A stretch of DNA of 27,332 nucleotides, from contig CAYPIU010000024.1 of assembly GCA_964410915.1 (NCBI GenBank), forward strand, positions 1 through 27,332, in the 5' to 3' direction. This stretch comes from CAZFJG01 sp964410915. Its GTDB lineage: Bacteria; Synergistota; Synergistia; Synergistales; JAFGMB01. Positions 1-7,866 of the stretch are shown piece after piece; within the stretch, counting starts at the first letter, position 1, and every line of letters begins with the position of its first letter. The notes under the pieces are model-generated. The model had not been told where the DNA came from. It was given only the letters and a program-made list of their open reading frames with translations, and ran no database searches. The position numbers and the translations under genes were made by a program.

Positions 1-282
1 TGCATCTGTTCGATCGGATGTGATGTCCTGCTTCCGTCCGATGTTTCAAACTGGGGAGCATATGCTCTTGCTGCAATGCTTTCCTGCTATTACGGGAAGT
101 GGTGTGGTCATTTTCCGGATGATGAGAAGGCCATGCTTGAAGCTGTCAAAGAGTCAGGAGCTGTTGACGGAGTTACCAGAAAACCGCAGCTGTCTGTAGA
201 TGGTTTCGGACTTAATATCCAGAATCAGGTGGTACAGGGTATTTATGGCTGGTATACAGAAACTTGTTCTAAAGACTACTGA
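1..282 (+). CDS. DUF4392 / D-glutamate cyclase-like protein, 3' end only
   Basis: The reading frame is open from base 1 to the TGA at 280-282, so the 5' part lies outside the window. The visible 93 residues contain a cysteine-rich stretch (CICSIGCD) followed by LLPSDVSNWGAYALAA, which I recognise as the conserved C-terminal part of DUF4392 proteins, a family that includes the mammalian mitochondrial D-glutamate cyclase. The assignment comes from recalled family pattern, and the substrate in this organism is unknown. The gene converges on the ECF transporter gene and its last 7 bases overlap the end of that gene on the other strand. Confidence 0.7.
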   Translation, partial: CICSIGCDVLLPSDVSNWGAYALAAMLSCYYGKWCGHFPDDEKAMLEAVKESGAVDGVTRKPQLSVDGFGLNIQNQVVQGIYGWYTETCSKDY

Positions 283-767
283 TCATTCAGGGGAAGGGTC
301 CTGTTTATCCTTTTTTCAAGAACAGGAAGTAGAATAAATGCGGCTGCGGCTCCCATTCCGGTTTGAACAACGTCTGTAAAAAACTCAACTGGTGCGGCTT
401 TCCACCCATACAGAAAACCAGCCATTGTGGTATATCCGGCTATCATGACAAGGGCTCCGCACAATACTGCTGTCTTGCGGTGTTTTCGGCCTATAATGCC
501 CGTGACGTATCCTTCAGTTCCCTTTATAACAAGAGTGAAAGGTGCCCACAGGGGATATCCCAGTACAAGATCTCCAAGACATGCTCCGATGCCTCCGCAT
601 GCAGCACCGTAGAGAGGCCCCAGCATAAGGGCGACAACGTAGATGATACCTTCTCCCAGATTAAAGTACAGTCTGAACCCGGGAACGGGTATGCTCAGCA
701 TTGTTGAAACAGTTACAGCTGATGCGAGTATCGCACCCAGGGCAATTGATCTTGTTTTGTTATCCAT
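276..767 (-). CDS. ECF transporter S component (membrane substrate-binding subunit)
   Basis: A 163-residue, strongly hydrophobic protein with about five or six membrane segments. S components of energy-coupling-factor transporters bind a vitamin or metal-type substrate in the membrane and dock with a shared EcfAAT module, which is not encoded here. Residues 34-80 carry the pattern YFNLGEGIIYVVALMLGP followed by GGIGACLGDL and a GYPLWAPFTLVIKG segment, matching the PF07155-type S component family (COG4684-like). The start is supported by a GGAGG about 10 nt upstream. The 5' leader is only about 50 nt and I see no riboswitch in it, so the substrate cannot be inferred from regulation. An adjacent transport partner is also absent. 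Confidence 0.85.
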   Translation of the reverse strand: MDNKTRSIALGAILASAVTVSTMLSIPVPGFRLYFNLGEGIIYVVALMLGPLYGAACGGIGACLGDLVLGYPLWAPFTLVIKGTEGYVTGIIGRKHRKTAVLCGALVMIAGYTTMAGFLYGWKAAPVEFFTDVVQTGMGAAAAFILLPVLEKRINRTLPLNDQ

Positions 768-821
768 TGAGATTATTTCCTCCAGATTTATCTGTTTTTG
801 TATTTTCTGTGTATTTCGTGT

Positions 822-828
822 TATTATA
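822..828. promoter_or_regulatory. Candidate overlapping divergent -10 elements
   Basis: On the minus strand, bases 828-823 read TATAAT, about 50 nt upstream of the ECF start; the matching -35 region is poor. On the plus strand, 822-827 read TATTAT with TTGTAT 18 nt upstream (798-803), pointing at the membrane protein gene. The two -10 boxes overlap, so the two genes may fire from a shared AT-rich core. This is pattern matching only. Confidence 0.3.
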
Positions 829-870
829 TGGCATAATTTCTAATACATATCCTATCGGTATTATTTGAAA

Positions 871-1264
871 ATGGTATATCCAGAATTTAAACCCTCGGCA
901 CTTTTCTGGTCCTTAGAACTGATGGTGCTTCTCTTTTTTACTTGTGTTTTATCGGGAGCGATGGTTATAATGTCGAGGAATGGGAAAACTTTCCTCCTGC
1001 TTGTTTCCTCAGGGATCATATTCTTATCCGCCTTTGCAGTATGGACGGTTCTTGCGACTGATTCTATGAGTTCTTTCAGATTTCTCAGAACAGCGATATG
1101 TGATGAGGTGGATGAGGACTTTCANNNNNNNNNNNNNNNNNNNNNNNNNNNNNNNNNNNNNNNNNNNNNNNNNNNNNNNNNNNNNNNNNNNNNNNNNNNN
1201 NNNNNNNNNNNNNNNNNNNNNNNNTGAACGGCCGGAAGCTTACTACCTTGAAATTTTCCATTGA
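871..1264 (+). CDS. Small membrane protein of unknown function, interrupted by assembly gap
   Basis: The part before the gap encodes about 85 residues with two membrane segments (residues about 11-33 and 42-62), then an acidic tail DEVDEDF that runs into the gap. I do not recognise the family. The start is uncertain: ATG 871 or TTG 865, neither with a convincing ribosome-binding site. The in-frame TGA just after the N run (1225-1227) means nothing because the gap length is a placeholder. Two other frames after the gap could hold the true C-terminus: one ends ...EAYYLEIFH with TGA at 1262-1264, the other ends ...KFSIENKEA with TAA at 1278-1280. The end given is therefore provisional. The gene lies upstream of the transaldolase in the same direction. 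Confidence 0.45.
1125..1224. other. Assembly gap, 100 N placeholder
   Basis: Exactly 100 N, the conventional unknown-size scaffold gap. It falls inside the small membrane protein gene. Confidence 0.98.
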
Positions 1265-1310
1265 AAATAAAGAAGCATAAAAAATCAAAAATGAGGGAAG
1301 GGATGTTATT

Positions 1311-1964
1311 GTGATTTTCTTCCTTGATACCGCGAACCTGGATGAGTTGCGTGAAGCGGCTTCCTGGGGCGTTATCTCGGGTGTGACCACTAATCCGTCT
1401 CTGGTTTCCAGAGAAGGGAACGTGGAGTTTGCAGATCATATCAGGGAGATTACCTCTATCGTCGATGGTCCAATAAGCGCGGAGGTTATTGCTCTTGATA
1501 CTGAAGGAATGGTAAAAGAGGGGAGAGAGCTTGCGGCTATCTCGTCAAATATTGCTGTCAAGATACCAATGACCGCACAGGGTATGGGTGCAGTGAAGAT
1601 CCTCTCGAGTGAAGGTATACCGGTCAATGTTACTCTTGTCTTTTCACCGCAGCAGGCTCTTCTGGCAGCATCAGCGGGTGCTGCGTATGTGAGTCCGTTT
1701 GTGGGAAGGCTTGATGATATCGGTGAGGATGGCGTGGGTCTTGTTGCAGATATAGCTGAAATGTTCGCGATCCAGGATATTGGTACCAGAGTCCTCGCGG
1801 CAAGCATAAGGAACCCTGGTCATGTTTCGGCCTGTGCTCTTGCTGGTGCGGATGTTGCGACAATTCCGTTCAAGGTTCTGAAGCAGCTTTTCCATCATCC
1901 GCTTACAGACAAGGGAATGGAAAAGTTCCTGGCTGATTGGGAGGTATATAAAAAACGGTCATGA
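1311..1964 (+). CDS. fsa: Fructose-6-phosphate aldolase / short-type transaldolase
   Basis: A 217-residue protein of the short transaldolase (FSA/TalC) family, a TIM-barrel Schiff-base enzyme. Family members either cleave fructose 6-phosphate to dihydroxyacetone and glyceraldehyde 3-phosphate or transfer dihydroxyacetone units in the pentose phosphate pathway. Visible motifs are the N-terminal FFLDTANLDE, GVTTNPSL near residues 24-31, the lysine segment VKIPMT with Schiff-base Lys84, NVTLVFS, YVSPFVGRLDD and LAASIRNP. It resembles the Bacillus TalC/YwjH type more than E. coli FsaA, so transaldolase activity is as likely as aldolase activity. The start is GTG with GAGGGAAGG upstream. The stop overlaps the rho start (ATGA), so the two are probably co-translated. 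Confidence 0.92.
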   Translation: MIFFLDTANLDELREAASWGVISGVTTNPSLVSREGNVEFADHIREITSIVDGPISAEVIALDTEGMVKEGRELAAISSNIAVKIPMTAQGMGAVKILSSEGIPVNVTLVFSPQQALLAASAGAAYVSPFVGRLDDIGEDGVGLVADIAEMFAIQDIGTRVLAASIRNPGHVSACALAGADVATIPFKVLKQLFHHPLTDKGMEKFLADWEVYKKRS

Positions 1965-3411
1965 CTGATACAAGAACAGATCCAGTCCGGGAAAATAAAA
2001 GTCCCGAACCACCAAGGGAAAACGGCAAAGGGGCGGAAAAGACCTCAGGCGGTAACAACAATGCTGAATCAAGAACAGTTCCAAAACCTCGTTATTCTTA
2101 CAATAAACTTTCAAGCCTTGTTCTGAGTGAACTCAGGCAAATTGCCAGAGAGCTCGGGGTTAACGGCTCAAGCTCCATGAGAAAGGACAGCCTTATCCTT
2201 GCCCTTTTGAAGAAACAGGCAGAAGATATGCGCTATCGTTTCAGTGGAGGAACCCTTGAGATACTTGGGGATGGTTATGGTTTTCTGAGGCCGGAAGGCC
2301 TTCTTCCGAGTGATAATGACATTTATGTTTCCGCTTCCCAGATCCGGCGTTTCGGTCTTCGCAACGGAGATGTAGTCTGGGGACTCGTGAGACAGCCCAA
2401 GGACCAGGAACATTACGAGGCTCTCCTCAGGGTGGAAATGGTCAATTTTTCTGATCCGGAAAAAGCTCGGAAGCGTGCTCATTTTGGACAGTTAACTCCG
2501 ATATTCCCGGATTGCAGGATGGAACTTGAAACTCCCTCCAAGGAGATATCGAACAGGCTTGTAGACCTTTTTGCACCAATAGGAAAAGGGCAGAGGGCAC
2601 TTCTTGTTTCTCCGCCCAAGGCAGGAAAGACAACACTTCTCAAAAATATAGCTCATGGAGTAACTACCAATCATCCCGAAACTATTCTCATGGTACTTCT
2701 TATAGATGAGCGTCCCGAGGAAGTTACGGATATATCCAGATCTGTCGATGGGGAGATAATCGCCTCGACATTTGACCGTCCTGCAGAGGAACACCTGAGA
2801 GTGGCTAACCTTTGTCTTGAAAAGGCTAAAAGGCTTGTTGAAGTCGGAAAAGACGTTGTGCTCCTCCTTGATTCCATAACGAGACTTGCAAGGGCATCCA
2901 ACCTGGTCGTACCTCCATCAGGAAGGACACTTTCCGGCGGAATGGATCCGGCAGCACTTTATTTTCCAAAGAGATTTTTCGGTGCAGCCCGAAACATCGA
3001 GGAAGGCGGAAGCCTTACCATAATAGGAACCGCACTGGTGGATACCGGCAGCAGGATGGACGATGTCATATATGAAGAGTTCAAGGGTACCGGAAACATG
3101 GAACTCCATCTGTCCAGGAAGTNNNNNNNNNNNNNNNNNNNNNNNNNNNNNNNNNNNNNNNNNNNNNNNNNNNNNNNNNNNNNNNNNNNNNNNNNNNNNN
3201 NNNNNNNNNNNNNNNNNNNNNNATGGATATAACAAGATCAGGAACCAGGAGAGAGGAACTTCTCATCAATGAGGAAGATCTTGAAAAGATATGGCTTCTC
3301 CGCCGCAGGATCATGAACGTCGATGAGACGGGTGCGCTTAACCTTATAATAGGCAAGGTTAAAAAGTCGAAGAGTAACGTCGAATTTCTGAAAAGCATTA
3401 AGAAATCCTGA
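1961..3411 (+). CDS. rho: Transcription termination factor Rho (interrupted by assembly gap)
   Basis: RNA-dependent ATPase hexamer that terminates untranslated transcripts. An N-terminal polar, low-complexity extension (about residues 1-45) precedes the Rho N-domain (48-86) and the cold-shock RNA-binding domain (about 90-165, with GDGYGFLR). The ATPase core shows Walker A PPKAGKTT at 218-225, Walker B LLLDSITR at 301-308, and the GGMDPAALYFPKRFFGAAR Q/R-loop region near 326-344. The sequence stops at ...ELHLSRK before the N run and resumes as MDITRSGTRREELL. Rho normally has only about 9 residues between these points, so the gene looks intact with roughly 26 nt missing and about 458 residues in total. 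Read literally, the 100-N placeholder shifts the frame. Confidence 0.96.
3123..3222. other. Assembly gap, 100 N placeholder inside rho
   Basis: Exactly 100 N. Family conservation on both sides implies a real missing length near 26 nt; any length of 3n+2 would restore the reading frame. Confidence 0.98.
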
Positions 3412-3419
3412 TAAATTAT

Positions 3420-3447
3420 TTGTTCATAAAGATATTTCGGTTATAAT
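3420..3447 (+). promoter_or_regulatory. Candidate promoter for the LysM/M23 peptidase gene
   Basis: A perfect TATAAT at 3442-3447 lies 16 nt after a TTGTTC (3420-3425), about 70 nt upstream of the gene. The -35 match is weak (3 of 6). The TATAAT sits at the centre of a 15-nt palindrome, CGGTTATAATAACCG (3438-3452), which could also be an operator. Confidence 0.4.
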
Positions 3448-3502
3448 AACCGCGGTGTTTTAATTTTTAAAAATCTTCTAACTCTTTCCAGCTATTGAAG
3501 TC

Positions 3503-3509
3503 AGGAGGG
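3503..3509 (+). promoter_or_regulatory. Ribosome-binding site fixing a TTG start
   Basis: AGGAGGG ends 6 nt before TTG 3516. An earlier in-frame TTG at 3495 would lie upstream of this site and has no ribosome-binding site of its own, so 3516 is preferred. Confidence 0.75.
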
Positions 3510-3515
3510 AATTAT

Positions 3516-5033
3516 TTGCGAAAAATTCCAGGCAGGATGACTGGACGCTTTCCGAGACGTACTGGTTTCCTTTTTATCATTGTTCTTATGCTTAGTACAA
3601 CTGTATTTCTCTCGGTAGCTTGTTCAAGGAGGGCAGATGGGATCTCCTGGAGGGGAAGTATACAGCCCGATATTATGCGAAGTTTTGATACATCCTCTTC
3701 TTCCGGTTTTGTAGTCATAGAAATGCCCGAAGATATTTATGATGATTCAGGTACTTACATTTCAACCGAACCGCGTGGAATGAACGGAATAGGTCCCCTT
3801 CCTGCACCATCTTTCAGGGATGAAAGAATAGTTCTCGAGGAACAGAAGGTCCAGGAACCGGTCCAGCACGAATCTTCCAGTGAAGAGTTGAAGGTTTCAT
3901 CAAGTGACAAAATGCCAACAGACAGTCATTTTTCAGAGGACCTGGTACTCGAAGAAGTCACAGAGCTTGAGGATGTCGAACCCAATGATCCTGAAAAGGA
4001 CGAAAACACTGCAGATCCTTCTCTTGCGGAAGATGCTCTGATCCTTGAGGAAGAGTCCGTCTGCTGGTCCGAATATCATGTACGTGCCGGTGAGACCCTC
4101 ACGGACATATGCAGGGACAGATCACTTACACCAAAAGGGATCGCAGATGCAAATGAACTCACTAATCCTGATTATTTAAAGGAAGGCCAGCTTCTTCTGA
4201 TCCCCAGTTCCCCGGAAAATATTGAGAAGACAATTGCTGAGGTCAAGAGAAGAAGGGCTGAGGAGATAGCAAGGCAGAACAGGGTTGAGCCTGTTGAGGT
4301 TGATGAGTATACCGTTCAGGAAGGTGACAGCCTCTGGTCCATTTCGAATAAACTCAATATTTCCATAGATACCCTTTTTGCGTCCAATAAGCTTAAAGAT
4401 CCGGATTATCTCAAACCAGGAAGCAAACTGAGAGTTCCCAACCAGGATGGTTTATTCCACAAGATCCAAAAAGGAAATACCCTGGGGTCCATTGCTAAAA
4501 AATTCAAGACAGAACCTGAAAGGATAATCAAGGCTAATCCCGGGGCTGATCTTGATGTACTCAAGGTGGGAATGGAATTGTTCATTCCGGGTGCATCCCC
4601 GGCAGCATCTGTCTTCAGATTGAGCGATGGAAGGAGTTCTACCTATTCAAGAGGCTTCCGCTGGCCTGTGGCCGGCAGGATAAACAGTCCTTTCGGGTGG
4701 AGAAGGCATCCCATAACAAAAAAGCGTAATTTTCACACAGGTATAGATATCAAAGCAAGGACCGGAAGGATCATCCGCGCAGCCAGAAATGGAAGAGTAG
4801 CATATGCAGGCTGGATGGGTGGATATGGCAGAGTGGTGGTAGTAAACCATGGTAATGGTTATTCTACTTTATATGCTCATTGCAGCAGGCTTCTTGTAAG
4901 AAAAGGGAGAAGCGTTTCTTCAGGCCAGGCAATAGCAAAAGCAGGTTCAAGCGGCAGAACGACAGGACCTCATCTTCATTTTGAAGTAAGAAAGAACAAC
5001 AAGGCTATCAATCCGCTGAGGGTTCTCAAATAG
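3516..5033 (+). CDS. LysM-domain M23 peptidoglycan endopeptidase, probable lipoprotein
   Basis: A 505-residue exported cell-wall hydrolase, NlpD-like in layout. It starts with a basic region and a hydrophobic segment (about 16-35) ending LSVAC, a weak lipobox with Cys36. A long acidic, Glu/Ser-rich linker follows (about 100-182). Three LysM domains bind glycan, at about 187-230, 264-309 and 314-359, each ending in a GQLLLIP, GSKLRVP or GMELFIP type motif. The C-terminal M23/LytM domain (about 382-498) has the full zinc and catalytic set: His407 and Asp411 (FHTGID), His455 (YAH), His486 and His488 (HLHFE). It should therefore be an active metallo-endopeptidase cutting peptide cross-links. It is transcribed alone, between a candidate promoter and a strong terminator. 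Lipid anchoring is uncertain because the -3 position of the lipobox is Ser. Confidence 0.9.
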   Translation: MRKIPGRMTGRFPRRTGFLFIIVLMLSTTVFLSVACSRRADGISWRGSIQPDIMRSFDTSSSSGFVVIEMPEDIYDDSGTYISTEPRGMNGIGPLPAPSFRDERIVLEEQKVQEPVQHESSSEELKVSSSDKMPTDSHFSEDLVLEEVTELEDVEPNDPEKDENTADPSLAEDALILEEESVCWSEYHVRAGETLTDICRDRSLTPKGIADANELTNPDYLKEGQLLLIPSSPENIEKTIAEVKRRRAEEIARQNRVEPVEVDEYTVQEGDSLWSISNKLNISIDTLFASNKLKDPDYLKPGSKLRVPNQDGLFHKIQKGNTLGSIAKKFKTEPERIIKANPGADLDVLKVGMELFIPGASPAASVFRLSDGRSSTYSRGFRWPVAGRINSPFGWRRHPITKKRNFHTGIDIKARTGRIIRAARNGRVAYAGWMGGYGRVVVVNHGNGYSTLYAHCSRLLVRKGRSVSSGQAIAKAGSSGRTTGPHLHFEVRKNNKAINPLRVLK

Positions 5034-5060
5034 GTTTTTATATCCTCAAAAGCTATTCAG

Positions 5061-5092
5061 GGCTGTCTCTAACGGGGCAGCCTTTTTTCTTT
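5061..5092 (+). terminator. Rho-independent terminator after the LysM/M23 gene
   Basis: GGCTGTCT (5061-5068) pairs with GGGCAGCC (5075-5082), two G-T wobbles included, around a 6-nt loop, followed by six T and a further T-rich stretch. Confidence 0.88.
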
Positions 5093-5150
5093 GGATGAAA
5101 AGTGGACGTGATAAGGAGTTTCCCATGATGTTTTATGTTGGGAGACCCTG

Positions 5151-5156
5151 TATAAT
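5151..5156 (+). promoter_or_regulatory. Candidate -10 element for pyrG
   Basis: A perfect TATAAT, preceded by TG, lies about 70 nt upstream of pyrG and downstream of the terminator. No good -35 hexamer is visible at 16-18 nt. I see no CTP-responsive attenuator hairpin between here and the gene. Confidence 0.35.
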
Positions 5157-5227
5157 GTTGCATAGCATCGCGTTGCAGATAGTGGGGATACTGGTCAAAC
5201 ATAAAACAGAAACGGGTGGATATTTTT

Positions 5228-6832
5228 ATGAGAAAGTTTATCTTTGTTACTGGAGGAGTAGTTTCCTCACTGGGTAAAGGCCTTACGGCTGCATCCCTCG
5301 GAGTATTGCTGAAAAAAAGAGGTCTCAGTGTTTCGATGATCAAAATGGATCCCTACATAAATGTAGATGCAGGAACTATGAACCCTTTTCAGCATGGCGA
5401 GGTGTTTGTTACCGATGATGGAGCTGAGACGGATCTGGATCTCGGTCATTATGAGCGTTTTATCGATGAATCACTAAGTGCAGGTAACAATATAACCACT
5501 GGACAGATATATTCTTCTGTAATAGCCAAGGAACGCAAGGGTGTATATCTTGGTGCAACGGTTCAGGTCATCCCGCATATTACAAGCGAGATACAGGAAA
5601 GAGTTATCAAGGCAGCTGATGGCTGTGATGTAGTGATCGCTGAGATCGGCGGTACAGTTGGGGATATAGAGGGGCAGCCATTTCTGGAGGCCATAAGGCA
5701 GATATCTTCAAGAGTCGGAAGAGAGAATGTACTCTACTGTCATGTAACACTTATTCCGTACCTTGAAGCAGCAGGAGAGATGAAGACAAAACCCACACAG
5801 CACAGTGTTCAGGAAATGAGAAGGATAGGCATTCAGCCTGATGTTATAGTCTGCCGTTCGCATTATCCAATAAGTGATGAAATGAGAGACAAGATCGCAT
5901 TATTCTGCAGTGTGTCTAAAAAAGCTGTTATCGAAGCACTCGATGAGTCAACTATCTACAATGTTCCTTTAAGCCTTTATAACCAGAAGTTTGACAGGTT
6001 CGTAATGGATAAACTTGGGATAACGTCTGATGATGGCATTGATATGTCAGACTGGCAGATGGTCGTTGACGGTTTCTGCAATCCATCTGAAAAAGTTGAG
6101 ATAGCGATGGTCGGGAAATATATTGATCACAAAGATGCTTACCTCAGCGTTGTTGAGGCTCTTTATCATTCGGGGATCCATGAAAAGGCCAGAATAGTTA
6201 TCCGGCATGTAGAGGCAGAGGATATCGAGGAAATGGGAGTCAGTGATCTCCTGGATGGCGTAGACGGTATAGTTATCCCGGGAGGATTTGGTTCCAGGGG
6301 GATAGAGGGAAAGATCATGGCAGCAAGATATGCCAGAGAGAATAATATTCCTTTCCTTGGTCTGTGTCTTGGTATGCAGATGGCAGTGATTGAATTTGCA
6401 AGAAATATCTGCGGTATTTCAGGTGCCCACAGCACGGAAATGGATCCCGGGACACCAAATCCGGTAATTCATCTGATGGAAGATCAGAAAAAAATTGATA
6501 AAATGGGTGGTACTATGAGACTTGGATCCTATTCGTGCAGAATAGAAGAAGGTACAAAAACCCATTCTCTGTATAAGACAGATCTGATCCAGGAGAGGCA
6601 TAGACACAGGTATGAATTTAACGATCAGTACCGTTCCAGATTTGAAAAAGCAGGTTTAAAGGTAGCAGGGATCAATCCTGATCTGGATCTGGTAGAAATT
6701 ATTGAGCTTGAAGACCATCCGTGGTTCATAGGTGTTCAGTTCCATCCGGAGTTCAGATCAAGGCCGGTACGACCTCACCCTCTTTTCAGGGGATTAGTGG
6801 AAGCAGCTTTAAAGCGGAATAAAACCAATTGA
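5228..6832 (+). CDS. pyrG: CTP synthase
   Basis: Converts UTP to CTP using ATP and ammonia taken from glutamine, the last step of pyrimidine nucleotide synthesis. At 534 residues it has the usual family length. The N-terminal amidoligase domain begins MRKFIFVTGGVVSSLGKG with the ATP-binding loop, and also shows KMDPYINVDAGTM and AEIGGTVGDIE. The C-terminal class I glutaminase domain has the nucleophile Cys380 in GLCLGMQ, with His506 and Glu508 in FHPEF completing the triad. The start at ATG 5228 is chosen because GGGTGGA lies 7 nt upstream and because the family starts at this point; the GTG at 5216 lies inside that ribosome-binding site. The next gene begins 17 nt after the stop. Confidence 0.97.
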   Translation: MRKFIFVTGGVVSSLGKGLTAASLGVLLKKRGLSVSMIKMDPYINVDAGTMNPFQHGEVFVTDDGAETDLDLGHYERFIDESLSAGNNITTGQIYSSVIAKERKGVYLGATVQVIPHITSEIQERVIKAADGCDVVIAEIGGTVGDIEGQPFLEAIRQISSRVGRENVLYCHVTLIPYLEAAGEMKTKPTQHSVQEMRRIGIQPDVIVCRSHYPISDEMRDKIALFCSVSKKAVIEALDESTIYNVPLSLYNQKFDRFVMDKLGITSDDGIDMSDWQMVVDGFCNPSEKVEIAMVGKYIDHKDAYLSVVEALYHSGIHEKARIVIRHVEAEDIEEMGVSDLLDGVDGIVIPGGFGSRGIEGKIMAARYARENNIPFLGLCLGMQMAVIEFARNICGISGAHSTEMDPGTPNPVIHLMEDQKKIDKMGGTMRLGSYSCRIEEGTKTHSLYKTDLIQERHRHRYEFNDQYRSRFEKAGLKVAGINPDLDLVEIIELEDHPWFIGVQFHPEFRSRPVRPHPLFRGLVEAALKRNKTN

Positions 6833-6849
6833 TCAGGGAGGAATTTATA

Positions 6850-7866
6850 ATGAAAAAGCTTGTTATTTTAAGTCTGTTGATATTAACATCCATTGTTTTG
6901 ATGGTTTCTCCACTTATTGCAGCTGAACAGAACGATAATCCTTCGACTATGCAGGTTATGGACAGGGTGGAAGAGCTGTTATATGGTGAGGCTCGCAATG
7001 GTGGTCTTATTATGCGCCTCAGTGAGGCCGAAGTTGCACTTTTCGGCAGGGAGTTACCCGGTAGCATAGCTGACAGACAAAATGCCCTCCTTAACTTTAT
7101 TCAGAACGGGGAACCTTCACAGCCCTCAATGATGTTCAAGCTTGGAGTTGCAGAATGGGCATTAGAGCAGGAGACTTCCCCTTATGATCCTGTGGAATCC
7201 CGAATATCCCAGCTTGAAAGGGCTCTTGAGGGTTCAACAATGGATAAAAAACCTCTTGCCATGAGGCTGGAAAGACTTTTAGGACTTCTCCTTTCAGAAA
7301 ATGTCACAATGTTCGAGGTGGAGGTCCCTTCCGATGTGGTATTGAAGGCCATGTTCATGGAAACTCTTTCTCCTGCAGATGTTAAAGAGGGGCAGGAGGT
7401 TAAAATGGCTCTTGCCCGGGATCTGACACAGGGTACGAATCTGATCGCCCCAAAAGGCAGCATCATAAAAGCCCATATTGTAGAAGTTAAAAAACCCAGA
7501 AGTTTCGGCAGACCCTCAGAGATCAACATAGGTTTTGACAAGCTTTTACCTCTCGGTCCTGAAAGGATCTCCCTTGTGATGGGAGAAGAAGCAAAAGAAG
7601 CTGCAAAGGCAGAAAAAGCTCAGATAGCGGCAGTAGGAACCAGTTTCGTTGGAGCTATTCTGCTTGGGCCGGTGGGGCTTGCAGGCGGATTTCTCGTCAG
7701 GGGAGACGCTAAGGATATACCCGAAGGTACAACTTTATTTGTCCAGACCTCCGATAGTTCAAGGGTTTATGCATATCCGGTCCCTCAGGGTCTTCAGGGT
7801 ATGATAGAGGAAGAACCTTTATCGGAAGATATATACCTGGAAATGGAAAACGGTGAGAATCCGTGA
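6850..7866 (+). CDS. Exported protein of unknown function with internal helical repeats
   Basis: A 338-residue protein with a signal peptide (residues 1-25, cleavage near PLIAA/EQ). I do not recognise a named family. Three related helical units are visible at about 39-68, 80-108 and 122-150. Each follows a pattern of a Leu-rich helix, a Gly turn, then a segment such as LIMRLSEAEVALFG, MMFKLGVAEWALEQE or LAMRLERLLGLLL. A probable beta domain follows (about 162-245) with LIAPKGSIIKAHIVEVKKPRSFG, whose wording resembles periplasmic beta-sandwich modules that tune channel or secretion assemblies; this is only a resemblance. A Gly-rich hydrophobic stretch (about 262-283) could insert in or lie on a membrane. 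The start at ATG 6850 has AGGGAGG 8 nt upstream. Its stop overlaps the next start (GTGA). Confidence 0.75.
   Translation: MKKLVILSLLILTSIVLMVSPLIAAEQNDNPSTMQVMDRVEELLYGEARNGGLIMRLSEAEVALFGRELPGSIADRQNALLNFIQNGEPSQPSMMFKLGVAEWALEQETSPYDPVESRISQLERALEGSTMDKKPLAMRLERLLGLLLSENVTMFEVEVPSDVVLKAMFMETLSPADVKEGQEVKMALARDLTQGTNLIAPKGSIIKAHIVEVKKPRSFGRPSEINIGFDKLLPLGPERISLVMGEEAKEAAKAEKAQIAAVGTSFVGAILLGPVGLAGGFLVRGDAKDIPEGTTLFVQTSDSSRVYAYPVPQGLQGMIEEEPLSEDIYLEMENGENP

Noticed and set aside
363..707. Plus-strand open frame of 114 residues opposite the ECF gene
   Set aside because: It lies antisense to a well-matched S component and its translation shows no domain or good start signal.
865..1227. Reading frame that seems to end right after the first N run
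   Set aside because: The gap length is a placeholder, so the frame after it cannot be carried over from before it.
3438..3470. Possible rho terminator around the CGGTTATAATAACCG palindrome
   Set aside because: The palindrome leaves almost no loop, is AT-rich in its centre, and the T-rich stretch that follows is interrupted; a promoter reading fits better.
5092..5227. pyrG leader searched for a riboswitch or CTP attenuator
   Set aside because: No second terminator hairpin, C/G-run pausing site or recognisable aptamer was seen; only a -10-like TATAAT.
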